Source: Sulfitobacter guttiformis
GTDB taxonomy: Bacteria; Pseudomonadota; Alphaproteobacteria; Rhodobacterales; Rhodobacteraceae
NCBI RefSeq assembly: GCF_003610455.1
Contig: NZ_RAQK01000001.1
Location: 372,001-436,000, forward strand
Direction of reading: 5' to 3'
DNA length: 64,000 nucleotides
A program made the translations under genes and the position numbers. Numbering within the stretch: the first letter of the stretch is position 1; each line of letters opens with the position of its first letter. Below the pieces are notes generated by a model. It did no database searches. It saw only the letters and a program-made list of their open reading frames with translations, and was not told the DNA's origin. Shown piece by piece: positions 45,365 to 53,656 of the stretch.

Positions 45365-45880
45365 TCAGCGGTTATTCTCGATCTCGCGCTTGGCCATGAT
45401 AACGGCCAGAATTTCGGCGATCTGCTTGCTCTGGTGTGCGGGCATCATCCCGCCCACGCCGATACGCCGCCCCGCACGCCACCACATGCCCGGGCGCCAT
45501 TCGTTGGCCCCTTTGGTCGTTGTACGCACCAGAAAACCATTTGACGGTTTGAACGCGAAAAAACCGCGGTCCAGTCCGTCAATATCCGCCACCAGCGCGA
45601 TTACCGTGCCGTCGCTGTCGCGCAACTCGGTTTCGGTCAGCTCAATCCGGCTGGACGTGGCGCGGCGCATCCGGTCCACCAGCCACAGCGATCCAACCCC
45701 CAACACCAGCAAAAACAGCCGCCATTCGAGCGCGGGCGACTGCACCACCGCAATATAGATCAGCATCAGTCCCAGTACCCCCATGGACACGAGGCCCAAA
45801 AACCGGCGTCCCGCCGAGGCCCCCGCAGAGGCAAGTACTTCATTCGGGTCAAATTCCGGCAGCTCTTCATACGGTGTCAT
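45365..45880 (-). CDS. Predicted inner-membrane protein, function unknown
   Basis: The 171-residue product has two transmembrane helices (about residues 28-46 and 51-68: LVSMGVLGLMLIYIAV and WRLFLLVLGVGSLWLV). A PH-like or strand-rich C-terminal part follows (RIELTETELRDSDGTVIALVADIDGLDRGFFAFKPSNGFLVRTT). The pattern is that of small DUF-type bacterial membrane proteins conserved in Rhodobacterales; I cannot name a family with certainty. It is convergent with the tad module. Confidence 0.7.
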   Translation of the reverse strand: MTPYEELPEFDPNEVLASAGASAGRRFLGLVSMGVLGLMLIYIAVVQSPALEWRLFLLVLGVGSLWLVDRMRRATSSRIELTETELRDSDGTVIALVADIDGLDRGFFAFKPSNGFLVRTTTKGANEWRPGMWWRAGRRIGVGGMMPAHQSKQIAEILAVIMAKREIENNR

Positions 45881-46070
45881 TACAGCACTCCTTTGCCAAA
45901 CCCCCTAGCTGCAGTTCCGCGCACGGGCAAGCATATCCACCAATCACTCCGCTGCGGGCCCGTCAGGTGCAAGCGCCCAAAAGCAGAGTGTACAACACCA
46001 ATCGCGTGTAATTTTGAACCATTGTCCGATCAATCCGAACCAAAGCACCTCGACTACTGCCCGCCCGCGG

Positions 46071-47024
46071 TTACCGGATCCTTCTTTTGGGCTGCACCTC
46101 GCATCCGCGCTCCTCCGGCTCATCATCCACCAGCTCTGTCGGGAATCCATCTGCCAGAATTTGCAGACCTGTTGCCTCCTCCAGTCGCTCGATCATCCTG
46201 TCGCTCTGCGCGCGCATGCCATAACGCGCTTGCCCGTCACTCATCATCGCAATGATCAAGGGCGAGATTTCCAGCGGGACGGCAGCCTCGTCCGCCAGCT
46301 GCTGAAACAGGCCAATGTCCTTTTGTATTAGGTCCATGGTGAAATTCACATCCCGCGACCCCGACAGGATAAGTTGGCTTTCCGTCTCATGAACAAAGCT
46401 GTTTCCCGACGACATCGCAATCGCCTCATAGGTCATGCCCAGATCCATCCCCTGTGCCTTCATCACCGTCAGCGCCTCGCAGAGCGTAAGCAGGTTCGCC
46501 GTAGCGAGGTAGTTGGTCATTACCTTGAGAATACTGGCATTTCCCACCTCGCCCACGTGCAAAATCCGCCTCCCCATATGCGTGAGTATGGGCAGTACCC
46601 GCTCAAACGTGGCGCGCGCGCATCCCGCGTAAATGCTGATATTTCCGGTATCCGCACGGTGACATCCGCCCGACACGGGGCAATCCACGGCTTCGCCGCC
46701 CGCCGCCTGCACCAACGCGCCGAGCCGCTTGATCTCGGACGAGTCCGTAGTTGACATCTCAAGCCAGATTTTCCCAGCTGTCACTTGTGGCAGCATTTCC
46801 GCCACGACCGCCGCACTTGCCGCAGGGCTGGGAAGGCATGTAATCACCGCATCACAGTCCCCCATCATGTCCGCAGGGCTACCACCCGCCCGCGCACCTG
46901 CTGCGACCTTCGCATTTACCAATTGGTCATCAAGGTCAAAAACGCTCAGATCCACGCCGTTTCGCAGCAAACTTCCCGACAGCTTGCCGCCCACATTTCC
47001 CAATCCGATAAATCCGATTTTCAT
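46071..47024 (-). CDS. 3-hydroxyisobutyrate dehydrogenase-family NAD(P)-dependent oxidoreductase
   Basis: This 317-residue beta-hydroxyacid dehydrogenase has the Rossmann motif GFIGLGNVGGKLSGSLL, the substrate segment DCPVSGGCHRADTGNISIYAG and the catalytic lysine in SILKVMTNYLATANLLTLCEAL. The start at 47024 (MKIGFIG, with AGGGGGA upstream) is chosen over a longer frame. The family reduces or oxidises small 3-hydroxy acids such as 3-hydroxyisobutyrate, tartronate semialdehyde or sulfolactate-type compounds; the substrate here is not clear. It is divergent from the pirin gene, and no pathway partner is next to it. Confidence 0.85.
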   Translation of the reverse strand: MKIGFIGLGNVGGKLSGSLLRNGVDLSVFDLDDQLVNAKVAAGARAGGSPADMMGDCDAVITCLPSPAASAAVVAEMLPQVTAGKIWLEMSTTDSSEIKRLGALVQAAGGEAVDCPVSGGCHRADTGNISIYAGCARATFERVLPILTHMGRRILHVGEVGNASILKVMTNYLATANLLTLCEALTVMKAQGMDLGMTYEAIAMSSGNSFVHETESQLILSGSRDVNFTMDLIQKDIGLFQQLADEAAVPLEISPLIIAMMSDGQARYGMRAQSDRMIERLEEATGLQILADGFPTELVDDEPEERGCEVQPKRRIR

Positions 47025-47215
47025 TTCATCCCCCTTTTCATCTACTGCTAAGATTTGCCTGTTGTTAAACCTCACTGCTCGCGCGCACCCTGTCCTGTCC
47101 AAAAACGACCGTGTTCAAATCTGATCATCCGCGCACAGACACCCTGCACCAGCACCCATTGCCCCGATCGCTACCCCCTCCTACATTCGAGGAAACCGCG
47201 ATGAGGAGCCGCAAC

Positions 47216-48127
47216 ATGTCCATTCGTCCCACTCTCGAGACCCGCGCCGCCCAGCCAACCATGGAAGGCGCAGGCGTCAAACTACATCGCGCTTTCGGTT
47301 TTCAGGACCCAAGCGAGCTTGACCCCTTCCTGCTGTTTGACGACTTCCGCAACGAGCGCCCGATCGACTTTGAGAAAGGCTTCCCATGGCACCCGCACCG
47401 CGGGATCGAGACGATCACCTACGTCCTTGAGGGGACGGTCGCGCATTCAGACAGCCTTGGAAACAACGGCACTTTGGGTGCAGGTGACGTGCAGTGGATG
47501 ACTGCAGGCAGCGGCATCCTGCATCAGGAAATGCCCCATGGAAACGCGCGCGGCCAAATGCACGGCTTCCAGCTGTGGGGCAATCTGCCCTCGGCGCAAA
47601 AAATGACCGCGCCGCGCTATCAGGATGTCACCTCCGATGCGATCCCAGAGGTTATCGACGATGACGGCACGATGGTCCGCGTCATCACGGGCGAGTTCTG
47701 GGGTAAGCGCGGGCCTGTCGACGGCATCGCCGCCGACCCGCAATACCTTGATGTGACCGTGCCCGCCGGTGTGCGAAAAACATTTAAGATCGACACATAT
47801 CGCCGGGCCTTCGCCTATATCTTTCAGGGGGCTGGCGCGTTTCTGGATGCCTCGCGCCCGTCAGGTATCTTGTTGGAAAAGGAAGTTGCGGGCGAAGAGC
47901 TGAACATCCGTGACATGTCTGGGGACCGCACGCTGGTGCGGTTCGGCACAGGTGACGAGGTGACGGTGCAGGCCGGCCCTGATGGCCTACGCTTCTTGCT
48001 GATCTCCGGCGCCCCAATAGATGAGCCTGTCGCCTGGCACGGTCCCATTGTGATGAACACCCGAGAGGAGCTAATGCAGGCTGTGCGGGAGTTGAACAAC
48101 GGTACTTTCATAAAGCCTGCACATTAG
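47216..48127 (+). CDS. Pirin family protein
   Basis: The 303-residue bicupin shows the pirin core: FLLFDDFRN, FPWHPHRGIETITYVLEG, VQWMTAGSGILHQEM with the metal-binding histidines and glutamate, and a second cupin ending in PVAWHGPIVMNTREELMQA. Pirins include quercetinase-like dioxygenases and redox-sensitive regulators. An AGGAG is 7 bases before ATG 47216; a further in-frame ATG 5 codons upstream also has a weak site. It is convergent with the TetR gene 5 bases away. Confidence 0.9.
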   Translation: MSIRPTLETRAAQPTMEGAGVKLHRAFGFQDPSELDPFLLFDDFRNERPIDFEKGFPWHPHRGIETITYVLEGTVAHSDSLGNNGTLGAGDVQWMTAGSGILHQEMPHGNARGQMHGFQLWGNLPSAQKMTAPRYQDVTSDAIPEVIDDDGTMVRVITGEFWGKRGPVDGIAADPQYLDVTVPAGVRKTFKIDTYRRAFAYIFQGAGAFLDASRPSGILLEKEVAGEELNIRDMSGDRTLVRFGTGDEVTVQAGPDGLRFLLISGAPIDEPVAWHGPIVMNTREELMQAVRELNNGTFIKPAH

Positions 48128-48132
48128 GATTC

Positions 48133-48714
48133 TCAGCTCACCGCGCGGCGCACCATGTCCCAATACTGCGCGGTGACTTCCTCGATCGACAGCCGCCCAC
48201 CGGCACGGAACCACGTATTCACGCCGGTGAGCATAGCAATAATGGCAAGAGTCGCGATCTTGGTGTCGGCCACGCGAAATATGCCCGCTTCGACCCCCTC
48301 GCGCAGGATGCTCTCCAGCCCGTTTTCGTATTCGCGCCGCAGCGCTTCGACGCGGGCAAAGTTCTCGGGCGACAGATTGCGCAACTCCATATAAGCGATG
48401 AAAACCGCGTCAGGCCGCGCATGGTGAAACCGGATGTGAAATGCGACGAACGCCTGCAACCGTGCCTCCGCCCCCAGCGCCGGATCGTCCACACCAGCCG
48501 CCAGAAGCTCGGTCATGTGGCCTTCCATCAGGTCAAACAGCAAGGTCTGCTTGTCAGGCGTGTAATTATAAAGGGCGCCCGCCTGCACTCCGACCTCGGC
48601 CGCAATGGCCCGCATGGACACTGCTGCATATCCGCCACGTGCAAACAACCGCAGTGCGGCCTCGCGCACGCGCGGGCCTGTAATGTCCGAATGTGATCCT
48701 GCAGTGCGTGCCAT
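48133..48714 (-). CDS. TetR/AcrR-family transcriptional regulator
   Basis: The 193-residue protein has an N-terminal helix-turn-helix (REAALRLFARGGYAAVSMRAIAAEVGVQAGALYNYTPDKQTLL) and an all-helical ligand-binding C-terminal domain with FNLS-type EMELRNLSPENFARV. A perfect palindrome (TGAAC-N4-GTTCA) lies 13 bases upstream of its start, so autoregulation is likely. It may also regulate the divergent lipoprotein gene. The ligand is unknown; the sequence resembles regulators of acyl-CoA metabolism only loosely. Confidence 0.88.
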   Translation of the reverse strand: MARTAGSHSDITGPRVREAALRLFARGGYAAVSMRAIAAEVGVQAGALYNYTPDKQTLLFDLMEGHMTELLAAGVDDPALGAEARLQAFVAFHIRFHHARPDAVFIAYMELRNLSPENFARVEALRREYENGLESILREGVEAGIFRVADTKIATLAIIAMLTGVNTWFRAGGRLSIEEVTAQYWDMVRRAVS

Positions 48715-48727
48715 GGTTACCAATATC

Positions 48728-48741
48728 TGAACACACGTTCA
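48728..48741. promoter_or_regulatory. Palindromic operator, probable TetR-family binding site
   Basis: TGAAC-ACAC-GTTCA is a perfect 5-bp inverted repeat with a 4-base spacer, the size and symmetry of many TetR-family operators. It lies between the tetR start and the divergent lipoprotein start (about 90 bases away). Confidence 0.6.
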
Positions 48742-48830
48742 AAAAGTAAACCCGTTCCGCACCTTCGACTTGGGTTCAACGTGCCCAAGACCCTTGCATG
48801 GCACGCCCAAGGTGGTGCAAACCGTATGGT

Positions 48831-49127
48831 ATGAAAAACGCGCTCCGTATTGCGGCCCTTGGGGTCAGTCTGGCTCTTACCGGGGCCTGCACCCAGTTTC
48901 CGGAGCTTGACAGAACGCTGACCCCCGAGCTGACATCAGCAGATTATCCCAACCTTGTTCCGATTGCGCCTATTCTGGCCGCCGCCCAAACCAGCGCTGT
49001 AGAGCCGGCGCTCGCAAGCGCCGAAATAGATGCGCGAGTTACTGCGCTCAAGGCGCGCGCCGCACGGCTCAGCGGCTCCGTGCTCAGCGGACCCGAACGC
49101 CAACGGCTGGCTCAAGGCTTCAGATAG
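48831..49127 (+). CDS. Small predicted lipoprotein
   Basis: The 98-residue product from ATG 48831 has a lipoprotein signal (IAALGVSLALTGAC) with the cysteine at residue 20. A short Ala/Pro-rich mature part follows with a helical end (EIDARVTALKARAARLSGSVLSGPERQRLAQGF). It matches the pattern of small roseobacter lipoproteins upstream of hom, but no function is known. It shares the intergenic region with the TetR gene. Confidence 0.75.
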   Translation: MKNALRIAALGVSLALTGACTQFPELDRTLTPELTSADYPNLVPIAPILAAAQTSAVEPALASAEIDARVTALKARAARLSGSVLSGPERQRLAQGFR

Positions 49128-49214
49128 CCCGCATTTGCGCGCTTTGCTGCGTTGCGTGGCAGTGCCGAACGGGATACATCGGCGCAAACGTCACTCACGC
49201 AAAGGAAACACCCC

Positions 49215-50501
49215 ATGTCAAAGCCACTTCGCCTCGGGATTGCGGGTTTGGGAACGGTGGGTGCCGGTGTTGTACAAATTCTGCGCAAACAGGCCGCTCT
49301 GCTGGAAACGCGTACCGGTCGCCCCCTTGTGATCACCGCCGTTTCTGCGCGCTCGAAGGAAAAGGACCGTGGCGTCAATCTGTCGTCCTATGCGTGGGAA
49401 AATGATCCTGTCGCATTGGCCAAGCGTGAAGATGTAGACGTGTTCGTCGAATTGATGGGCGGTGAGGACGGCCCGGCAAAAGACGCGACAGATGCGGCAC
49501 TTGCTCTTGGGAAAGACGTTATTACCGCCAATAAAGCGATGCTTGCCATGCACGGACAGGCCTTGGCCGAAGCAGCCGAGGCAAAAGGCAGCGTAATCAA
49601 ATACGAGGCCGCCGTGGCAGGCGGCATCCCCGTGATCAAGGCATTGGGCGAAGGTTTAGCCGGCAACCAGATCACCCGCGTGATGGGGGTCATGAATGGC
49701 TCGTGCAACTATATCCTGACGCGAATGGAGGATGCAGGCCTGCCCTATGCGGATGTCTTTGCCGAAGCTGACGGTCTTGGCTATCTCGAGGCTGATCCAC
49801 AGCTTGATGTCGGCGGCATTGACGCCGCGCACAAGCTTGCGATCCTGTCGTCGCTGGCTTTCGGGACGCAGGTAAATTTCGCAGGTATCGAACTGGAAGG
49901 AATCGAGCGTGTCTCGATCGAGGACATTCGAGCAGCCGCCGATATGGGGTACAAGATCAAGCTGTTGGGCGTGGCTCAGGTCACCGGTCGCGGTCTTGAG
50001 CAACGGATGCAGCCTTGTCTGGTCCCCGACACTTCACCGCTGGGGCAGCTTTCGGGCGGGACAAACATGATCGTTCTCGAAGGCGATGCGGTCGGCCAGA
50101 TCGTGTTGCGCGGTGCAGGAGCCGGTGCCGGCCCCACGGCGAGTGCGGTGTTGTCGGATATCTGCGACATCGCGCGCGGCTACCGCGGCCCCACGTTTGG
50201 CCAACCCGCAACCACCCTCACTGCCGCAGTGCCCGCCACGAGTCAGCGGCCCGCTGCCTATTACCTGCGCATGACGCTGATGGACAAACCGGGTGCCTTG
50301 GCGAAGGTCGCGTCGGTGTTGGGCGATGCTGCTGTCTCTATCGACCGCATGCGCCAATATGGCCATGTAAAAGACCGCGCACAGGTTCTGATTGTGACCC
50401 ATAAAACCACCCGCGCCGACATTGATCATGCCCTCGCTGCATTCGGTGCAACAAGCGTCGTGTCGGGCGATCCGGTTGCCCTGCGGATCGAGGAAGTCTG
50501 A
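49215..50501 (+). CDS. hom: Homoserine dehydrogenase
   Basis: This 428-residue enzyme reduces aspartate semialdehyde to homoserine for methionine and threonine synthesis. It has an N-terminal Rossmann fold (LGIAGLGTVGAGVVQIL), the catalytic segment VMGVMNGSCNYILTRME and DVGGIDAAHKLAILSSLAFG. A C-terminal ACT domain (YYLRMTLMDKPGALAKVASVLGDAAVSID) suggests feedback control by an amino acid. AAAGGA lies about 9 bases before ATG 49215. recJ follows 41 bases after the stop. Confidence 0.96.
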   Translation: MSKPLRLGIAGLGTVGAGVVQILRKQAALLETRTGRPLVITAVSARSKEKDRGVNLSSYAWENDPVALAKREDVDVFVELMGGEDGPAKDATDAALALGKDVITANKAMLAMHGQALAEAAEAKGSVIKYEAAVAGGIPVIKALGEGLAGNQITRVMGVMNGSCNYILTRMEDAGLPYADVFAEADGLGYLEADPQLDVGGIDAAHKLAILSSLAFGTQVNFAGIELEGIERVSIEDIRAAADMGYKIKLLGVAQVTGRGLEQRMQPCLVPDTSPLGQLSGGTNMIVLEGDAVGQIVLRGAGAGAGPTASAVLSDICDIARGYRGPTFGQPATTLTAAVPATSQRPAAYYLRMTLMDKPGALAKVASVLGDAAVSIDRMRQYGHVKDRAQVLIVTHKTTRADIDHALAAFGATSVVSGDPVALRIEEV

Positions 50502-50542
50502 AGGGCAGACTATGCCCGCAACCTGAAAAGGTGGAGAGCCAA

Positions 50543-52294
50543 ATGGACAATGCCACCACATTTCTGGGCGTCGATGCCTCGCTGACTGGACGCCGCTGGA
50601 TCGGACCTGATGTCAGTGCCGTCCGCGCCTCCGAGGCTTTGCACCAGCAGACCCAGCTGCCCATGGCCGTTTGTCAGGTGCTTGCGCGTCGTGGCGTCGA
50701 AGCGCCCGAGGCAGAGGCCTTTCTCGCCCCCTCCCTGCGCGACCTGCTGCCCGATCCACGATCCTTGCGTGACATGGAAAAGGCGGCGGCAAGGTTTTTG
50801 ACGGCCGTCAAAAACAAGCAGCGCATTGCCGTTTTTGCGGACTACGATGTCGACGGCGGCAGCTCTGCCGCGCTCCTGCTGGTCTGGTTACGCCAGATGG
50901 GGCGGGTGGCCACGCTCTATGTTCCCGACCGTATCGACGAGGGCTATGGCCCCAACGATGAGGCAATGGCCGAACTTGCCGCCGCTCATGATCTGATCAT
51001 CTGTGTCGATTGCGGCACCCTGTCCCACGGCCCCATCGCGGCGGCCAAAGGTGCGGATGTTATCGTCCTCGATCACCATTTGGGCGGGGAGACGCTGCCC
51101 GACTGCCATGCTGTTGTGAACCCAAACCGGCAGGACGAGGATGGCGCACTGGCACACCTGTGTGCCGCCGCTGTTGTGTTTCTGATGCTCGTGGAGGCGG
51201 GGCGCCAATTGCGGGGGGTCGAAGTAAAAGGGCCCGATTTGATGGCCATGCTTGATCTGGTGGCCCTTGCGACTGTGGCCGATGTCGCCCCCCTTGTCGG
51301 GGTGAACCGCGCATTTGTGCGCCAAGGCCTCAAGGTGATGGCCCGCCGCGAGCGTGTCGGCATTTGCGCCCTGTCCGACATTGCCCGTATGGATACTGCA
51401 CCCGCCGCCTATCATCTGGGGTTCATGCTGGGGCCACGCATTAATGCGGGCGGGCGCGTGGGTAAGGCGGATCTGGGCGCGCGTCTGCTTGCCACGGATG
51501 ACCCGCACGAGGCGGCCGCCTTGTCCGAAAAGCTGGATCTGCTCAACACAGAACGCCGCGAAGTCGAAAATGCGGTTCGTGCAAGCGCCCTTGCGCAAGC
51601 CGAGGAGCGCGGAACTTCCGGCGCGTTGGTATGGGCCGCCGGTGCAGGCTGGCACCCCGGCGTGGTCGGAATCGTCGCCGCCCGCCTCAAGGAAGCGACA
51701 GGCCGCCCTGCCGTGGTGATCGGATTGGACGGCGGCATCGGAAAAGGATCGGGACGCTCGGTTTCGGGTGTCGATCTGGGGGCCTGCATCCAGAAACTGA
51801 GCATGCAGGGTGTCCTGCTCAAAGGTGGCGGCCACAAGATGGCCGCCGGATTGACTGTGGAAGAAAATAAGCTGGAGGACGCGATGGCCCAGCTGACATT
51901 ACTACTGGAGAAACAGGGCGCACATCTGCGGGGCCCCTCCGATCTGCGTCTCGACGGAATGCTGATGCCCGCAGCCGCCAGTGTCGAACTGACCGAGGCC
52001 GTCGAATCAGCGGGGCCCTTCGGTGCCGGTGCTTCGGCACCGCGCTACGTTTTTGCCGACATGCGTATTTTCTCTGCCCGCCGCGTCGGGGAGACCCATC
52101 TCAAGGTGAGTTTTGGTGATGGTCACGGCAGTCGTATTGATGCGATCTGCTTCGGCGCTTTTGATTCGTCACTTGGTCCTGCGCTCGAAGGGCATGGCGG
52201 GGCCCGTTTTCACCTTGCCGGACGTCTGGACATAAACTCTTGGCAGGGCCGCCAAACGGTACAACTGCGACTGGAAGACGCAGCACGCGCCTGA
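50543..52294 (+). CDS. recJ: Single-stranded-DNA-specific exonuclease RecJ
   Basis: The 583-residue enzyme degrades single-stranded DNA 5' to 3' in recombination and mismatch repair. DHH-family motifs are present: FADYDVDGGSSAALL, VDCGTLSHGP, LDHHLGGETLP, and the DHHA1 part FMLGPRINAGGRVGKADLGARLL with GGHKMAAGLTV. The ATG at 50543 (GGAGA upstream) is preferred over a GTG four codons before it. It is probably co-transcribed with hom. Confidence 0.96.
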   Translation: MDNATTFLGVDASLTGRRWIGPDVSAVRASEALHQQTQLPMAVCQVLARRGVEAPEAEAFLAPSLRDLLPDPRSLRDMEKAAARFLTAVKNKQRIAVFADYDVDGGSSAALLLVWLRQMGRVATLYVPDRIDEGYGPNDEAMAELAAAHDLIICVDCGTLSHGPIAAAKGADVIVLDHHLGGETLPDCHAVVNPNRQDEDGALAHLCAAAVVFLMLVEAGRQLRGVEVKGPDLMAMLDLVALATVADVAPLVGVNRAFVRQGLKVMARRERVGICALSDIARMDTAPAAYHLGFMLGPRINAGGRVGKADLGARLLATDDPHEAAALSEKLDLLNTERREVENAVRASALAQAEERGTSGALVWAAGAGWHPGVVGIVAARLKEATGRPAVVIGLDGGIGKGSGRSVSGVDLGACIQKLSMQGVLLKGGGHKMAAGLTVEENKLEDAMAQLTLLLEKQGAHLRGPSDLRLDGMLMPAAASVELTEAVESAGPFGAGASAPRYVFADMRIFSARRVGETHLKVSFGDGHGSRIDAICFGAFDSSLGPALEGHGGARFHLAGRLDINSWQGRQTVQLRLEDAARA

Positions 52295-52330
52295 AAATGC
52301 TAAAAAATGTGCTGGAGCGAAAATTTCGAC

Positions 52331-52359
52331 TTGCGCCATTCCCGTCAATTGCCTAAAGA
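52331..52359 (+). promoter_or_regulatory. Promoter candidate of tRNA-Glu
   Basis: TTGCGC (52331-52336) and TAAAGA (52354-52359) are 17 bases apart and lie just before the tRNA gene at 52376, a fair sigma-70 match. Confidence 0.5.
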
Positions 52360-52375
52360 CGGCTTCACAAAGTGT

Positions 52376-52450
52376 GGCCCGTTCGTCTATCGGTTAGGAC
52401 GTCAGGTTTTCAACCTGAAAAGAGGGGTTCGACTCCCCTACGGGCTGCCA
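52376..52450 (+). tRNA. tRNA-Glu (anticodon TTC), CCA encoded
   Basis: The 75-base gene folds with acceptor GGCCCGT / ACGGGCT, anticodon stem TCAGG / CCTGA around the loop TTTTCAA (anticodon TTC) and T-loop TTCGACT. It ends in G73 and an encoded CCA. Confidence 0.95.
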
Positions 52451-52809
52451 CCTTGACCCTCCGGAAATTGTTAGCTTTTTGATCCAGAGGGAAATTTTTT
52501 GTGAGAAGTGTACCAGTATGAAACAGTTTGTTTCGAAAATTCCCCCTGAAATGTGTCGAAAATCTGTTATCTAAGTGTCGAGGATTAGCTGGATTAGTTT
52601 TCCGGACTATTACAGGGTGGCATGTGCCATCCCACTCAAAAAACTTTCCAACGCCTTCTAAGGGCAGCGGAATCGAGAGACGCTTTAAACGCCATGCCTC
52701 TTCTGCCTTGGGAGGCCCCCGTTAAACCGATTCTCGCGAGATAAAAGAGGCCCCGGATGTACCGGAGTGTCTGTGCAGAATGCTACATGACCCTTGGGGG
52801 TTTTGGACT
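52451..52809. other. Leader/control region of the exopolysaccharide cluster
   Basis: There are 359 bases between tRNA-Glu and the priming transferase gene. The first part is AT-rich. A hairpin GGGTGGCA-TG-TGCCATCC lies at 52615-52632, followed by CAAAAAACTTT. A palindrome CTCGCGAG occurs near 52732. No protein-like reading frame is convincing. It probably carries the promoter and an untranslated leader for the plus-strand genes. Confidence 0.5.
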
Positions 52810-53583
52810 ATGAAGAAATTTGATGCGGATCAGCCCGGTTACGGCTTGAGAAGACTTGCTTCGGCAACGTGTGACACGACGGTGCAAGGAATGCTTGCCC
52901 GTGCATCCGACCCGTTTTTCATCCTGCCCGATCAGACTGTAGCTCCGGCAACGCGTCCTGCGCAGATCGCAGGCAGTGTATATCGCAATGGTGGAAAGCG
53001 GTTGCTCGAGACGGTACTCGTCGTGCTGAGTCTTCCATTCTTTTTGCCAATAATGGCGGTGTGCATGATTGCGCTGTGGGTCGAAGGCGGAAACCCATTC
53101 TATCGCCAGGACCGTTTGGGCCGCAACGGCGAGCGCTTTTCGATATTGAAGTTGCGCACGATGGTGCGCGACGCCGATGCGGTCCTAGAAGATTACCTCG
53201 CGAGCGATCCCGAAATGCGCCGCGAGTGGGACGAGAAACAGAAGTTAATCCATGACCCTCGCGTTACCCGCGTTGGTGCATTCCTGCGCTCGTCTTCGGT
53301 CGATGAGCTGCCGCAGTTGTGGAACGTTCTGACCGGCGAGATGAGCCTGATCGGCCCACGCCCGATGATGCCTGAACAGCTCCCGATGTACGGTAATCCG
53401 GCGCATTACTTTGCGCTGCGTCCCGGCATAACCGGTCTGTGGCAAATCTCTGCCCGCAATGAAAACCGCTTTTCGTTCCGCAACGAGGTTGATGCGACTT
53501 ATAACGAAGGCCTTTCTGTTGCAGGCGACGTTGGGATCATCTTCAAAACTGTTGGTGTGATGCTGCGCCGTACAGGCTGCTGA
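52810..53583 (+). CDS. Undecaprenyl-phosphate sugar-1-phosphate transferase (ExoY/WcaJ C-terminal type)
   Basis: The 257-residue protein carries an N-terminal cytoplasmic stretch of about 60 residues and one membrane hairpin (LLETVLVVLSLPFFLPIMAVCMIALW). The bacterial sugar transferase domain follows with FSILKLRTM (about residues 111-118), SSVDELPQLWNVLTGEMSLIGPRP, and LRPGITGLWQISAR. The family transfers a hexose-1-phosphate to undecaprenyl phosphate and so starts the repeat unit. It is of the short ExoY type, without the large five-helix N-terminal part. A start ten codons earlier is possible. Confidence 0.9.
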   Translation: MKKFDADQPGYGLRRLASATCDTTVQGMLARASDPFFILPDQTVAPATRPAQIAGSVYRNGGKRLLETVLVVLSLPFFLPIMAVCMIALWVEGGNPFYRQDRLGRNGERFSILKLRTMVRDADAVLEDYLASDPEMRREWDEKQKLIHDPRVTRVGAFLRSSSVDELPQLWNVLTGEMSLIGPRPMMPEQLPMYGNPAHYFALRPGITGLWQISARNENRFSFRNEVDATYNEGLSVAGDVGIIFKTVGVMLRRTGC

Positions 53584-53656
53584 AGCGCTTGGCGAACAAC
53601 GTCTTCTTACGTCGCCTACCTTTGAAACTACACCGACATAGGTTATATTAAAGCCT

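Noticed and set aside
52615..52632. Intrinsic terminator after tRNA-Glu
   Set aside because: The hairpin has a two-base loop, lies 165 bases downstream and is followed by As rather than Ts on the plus strand.
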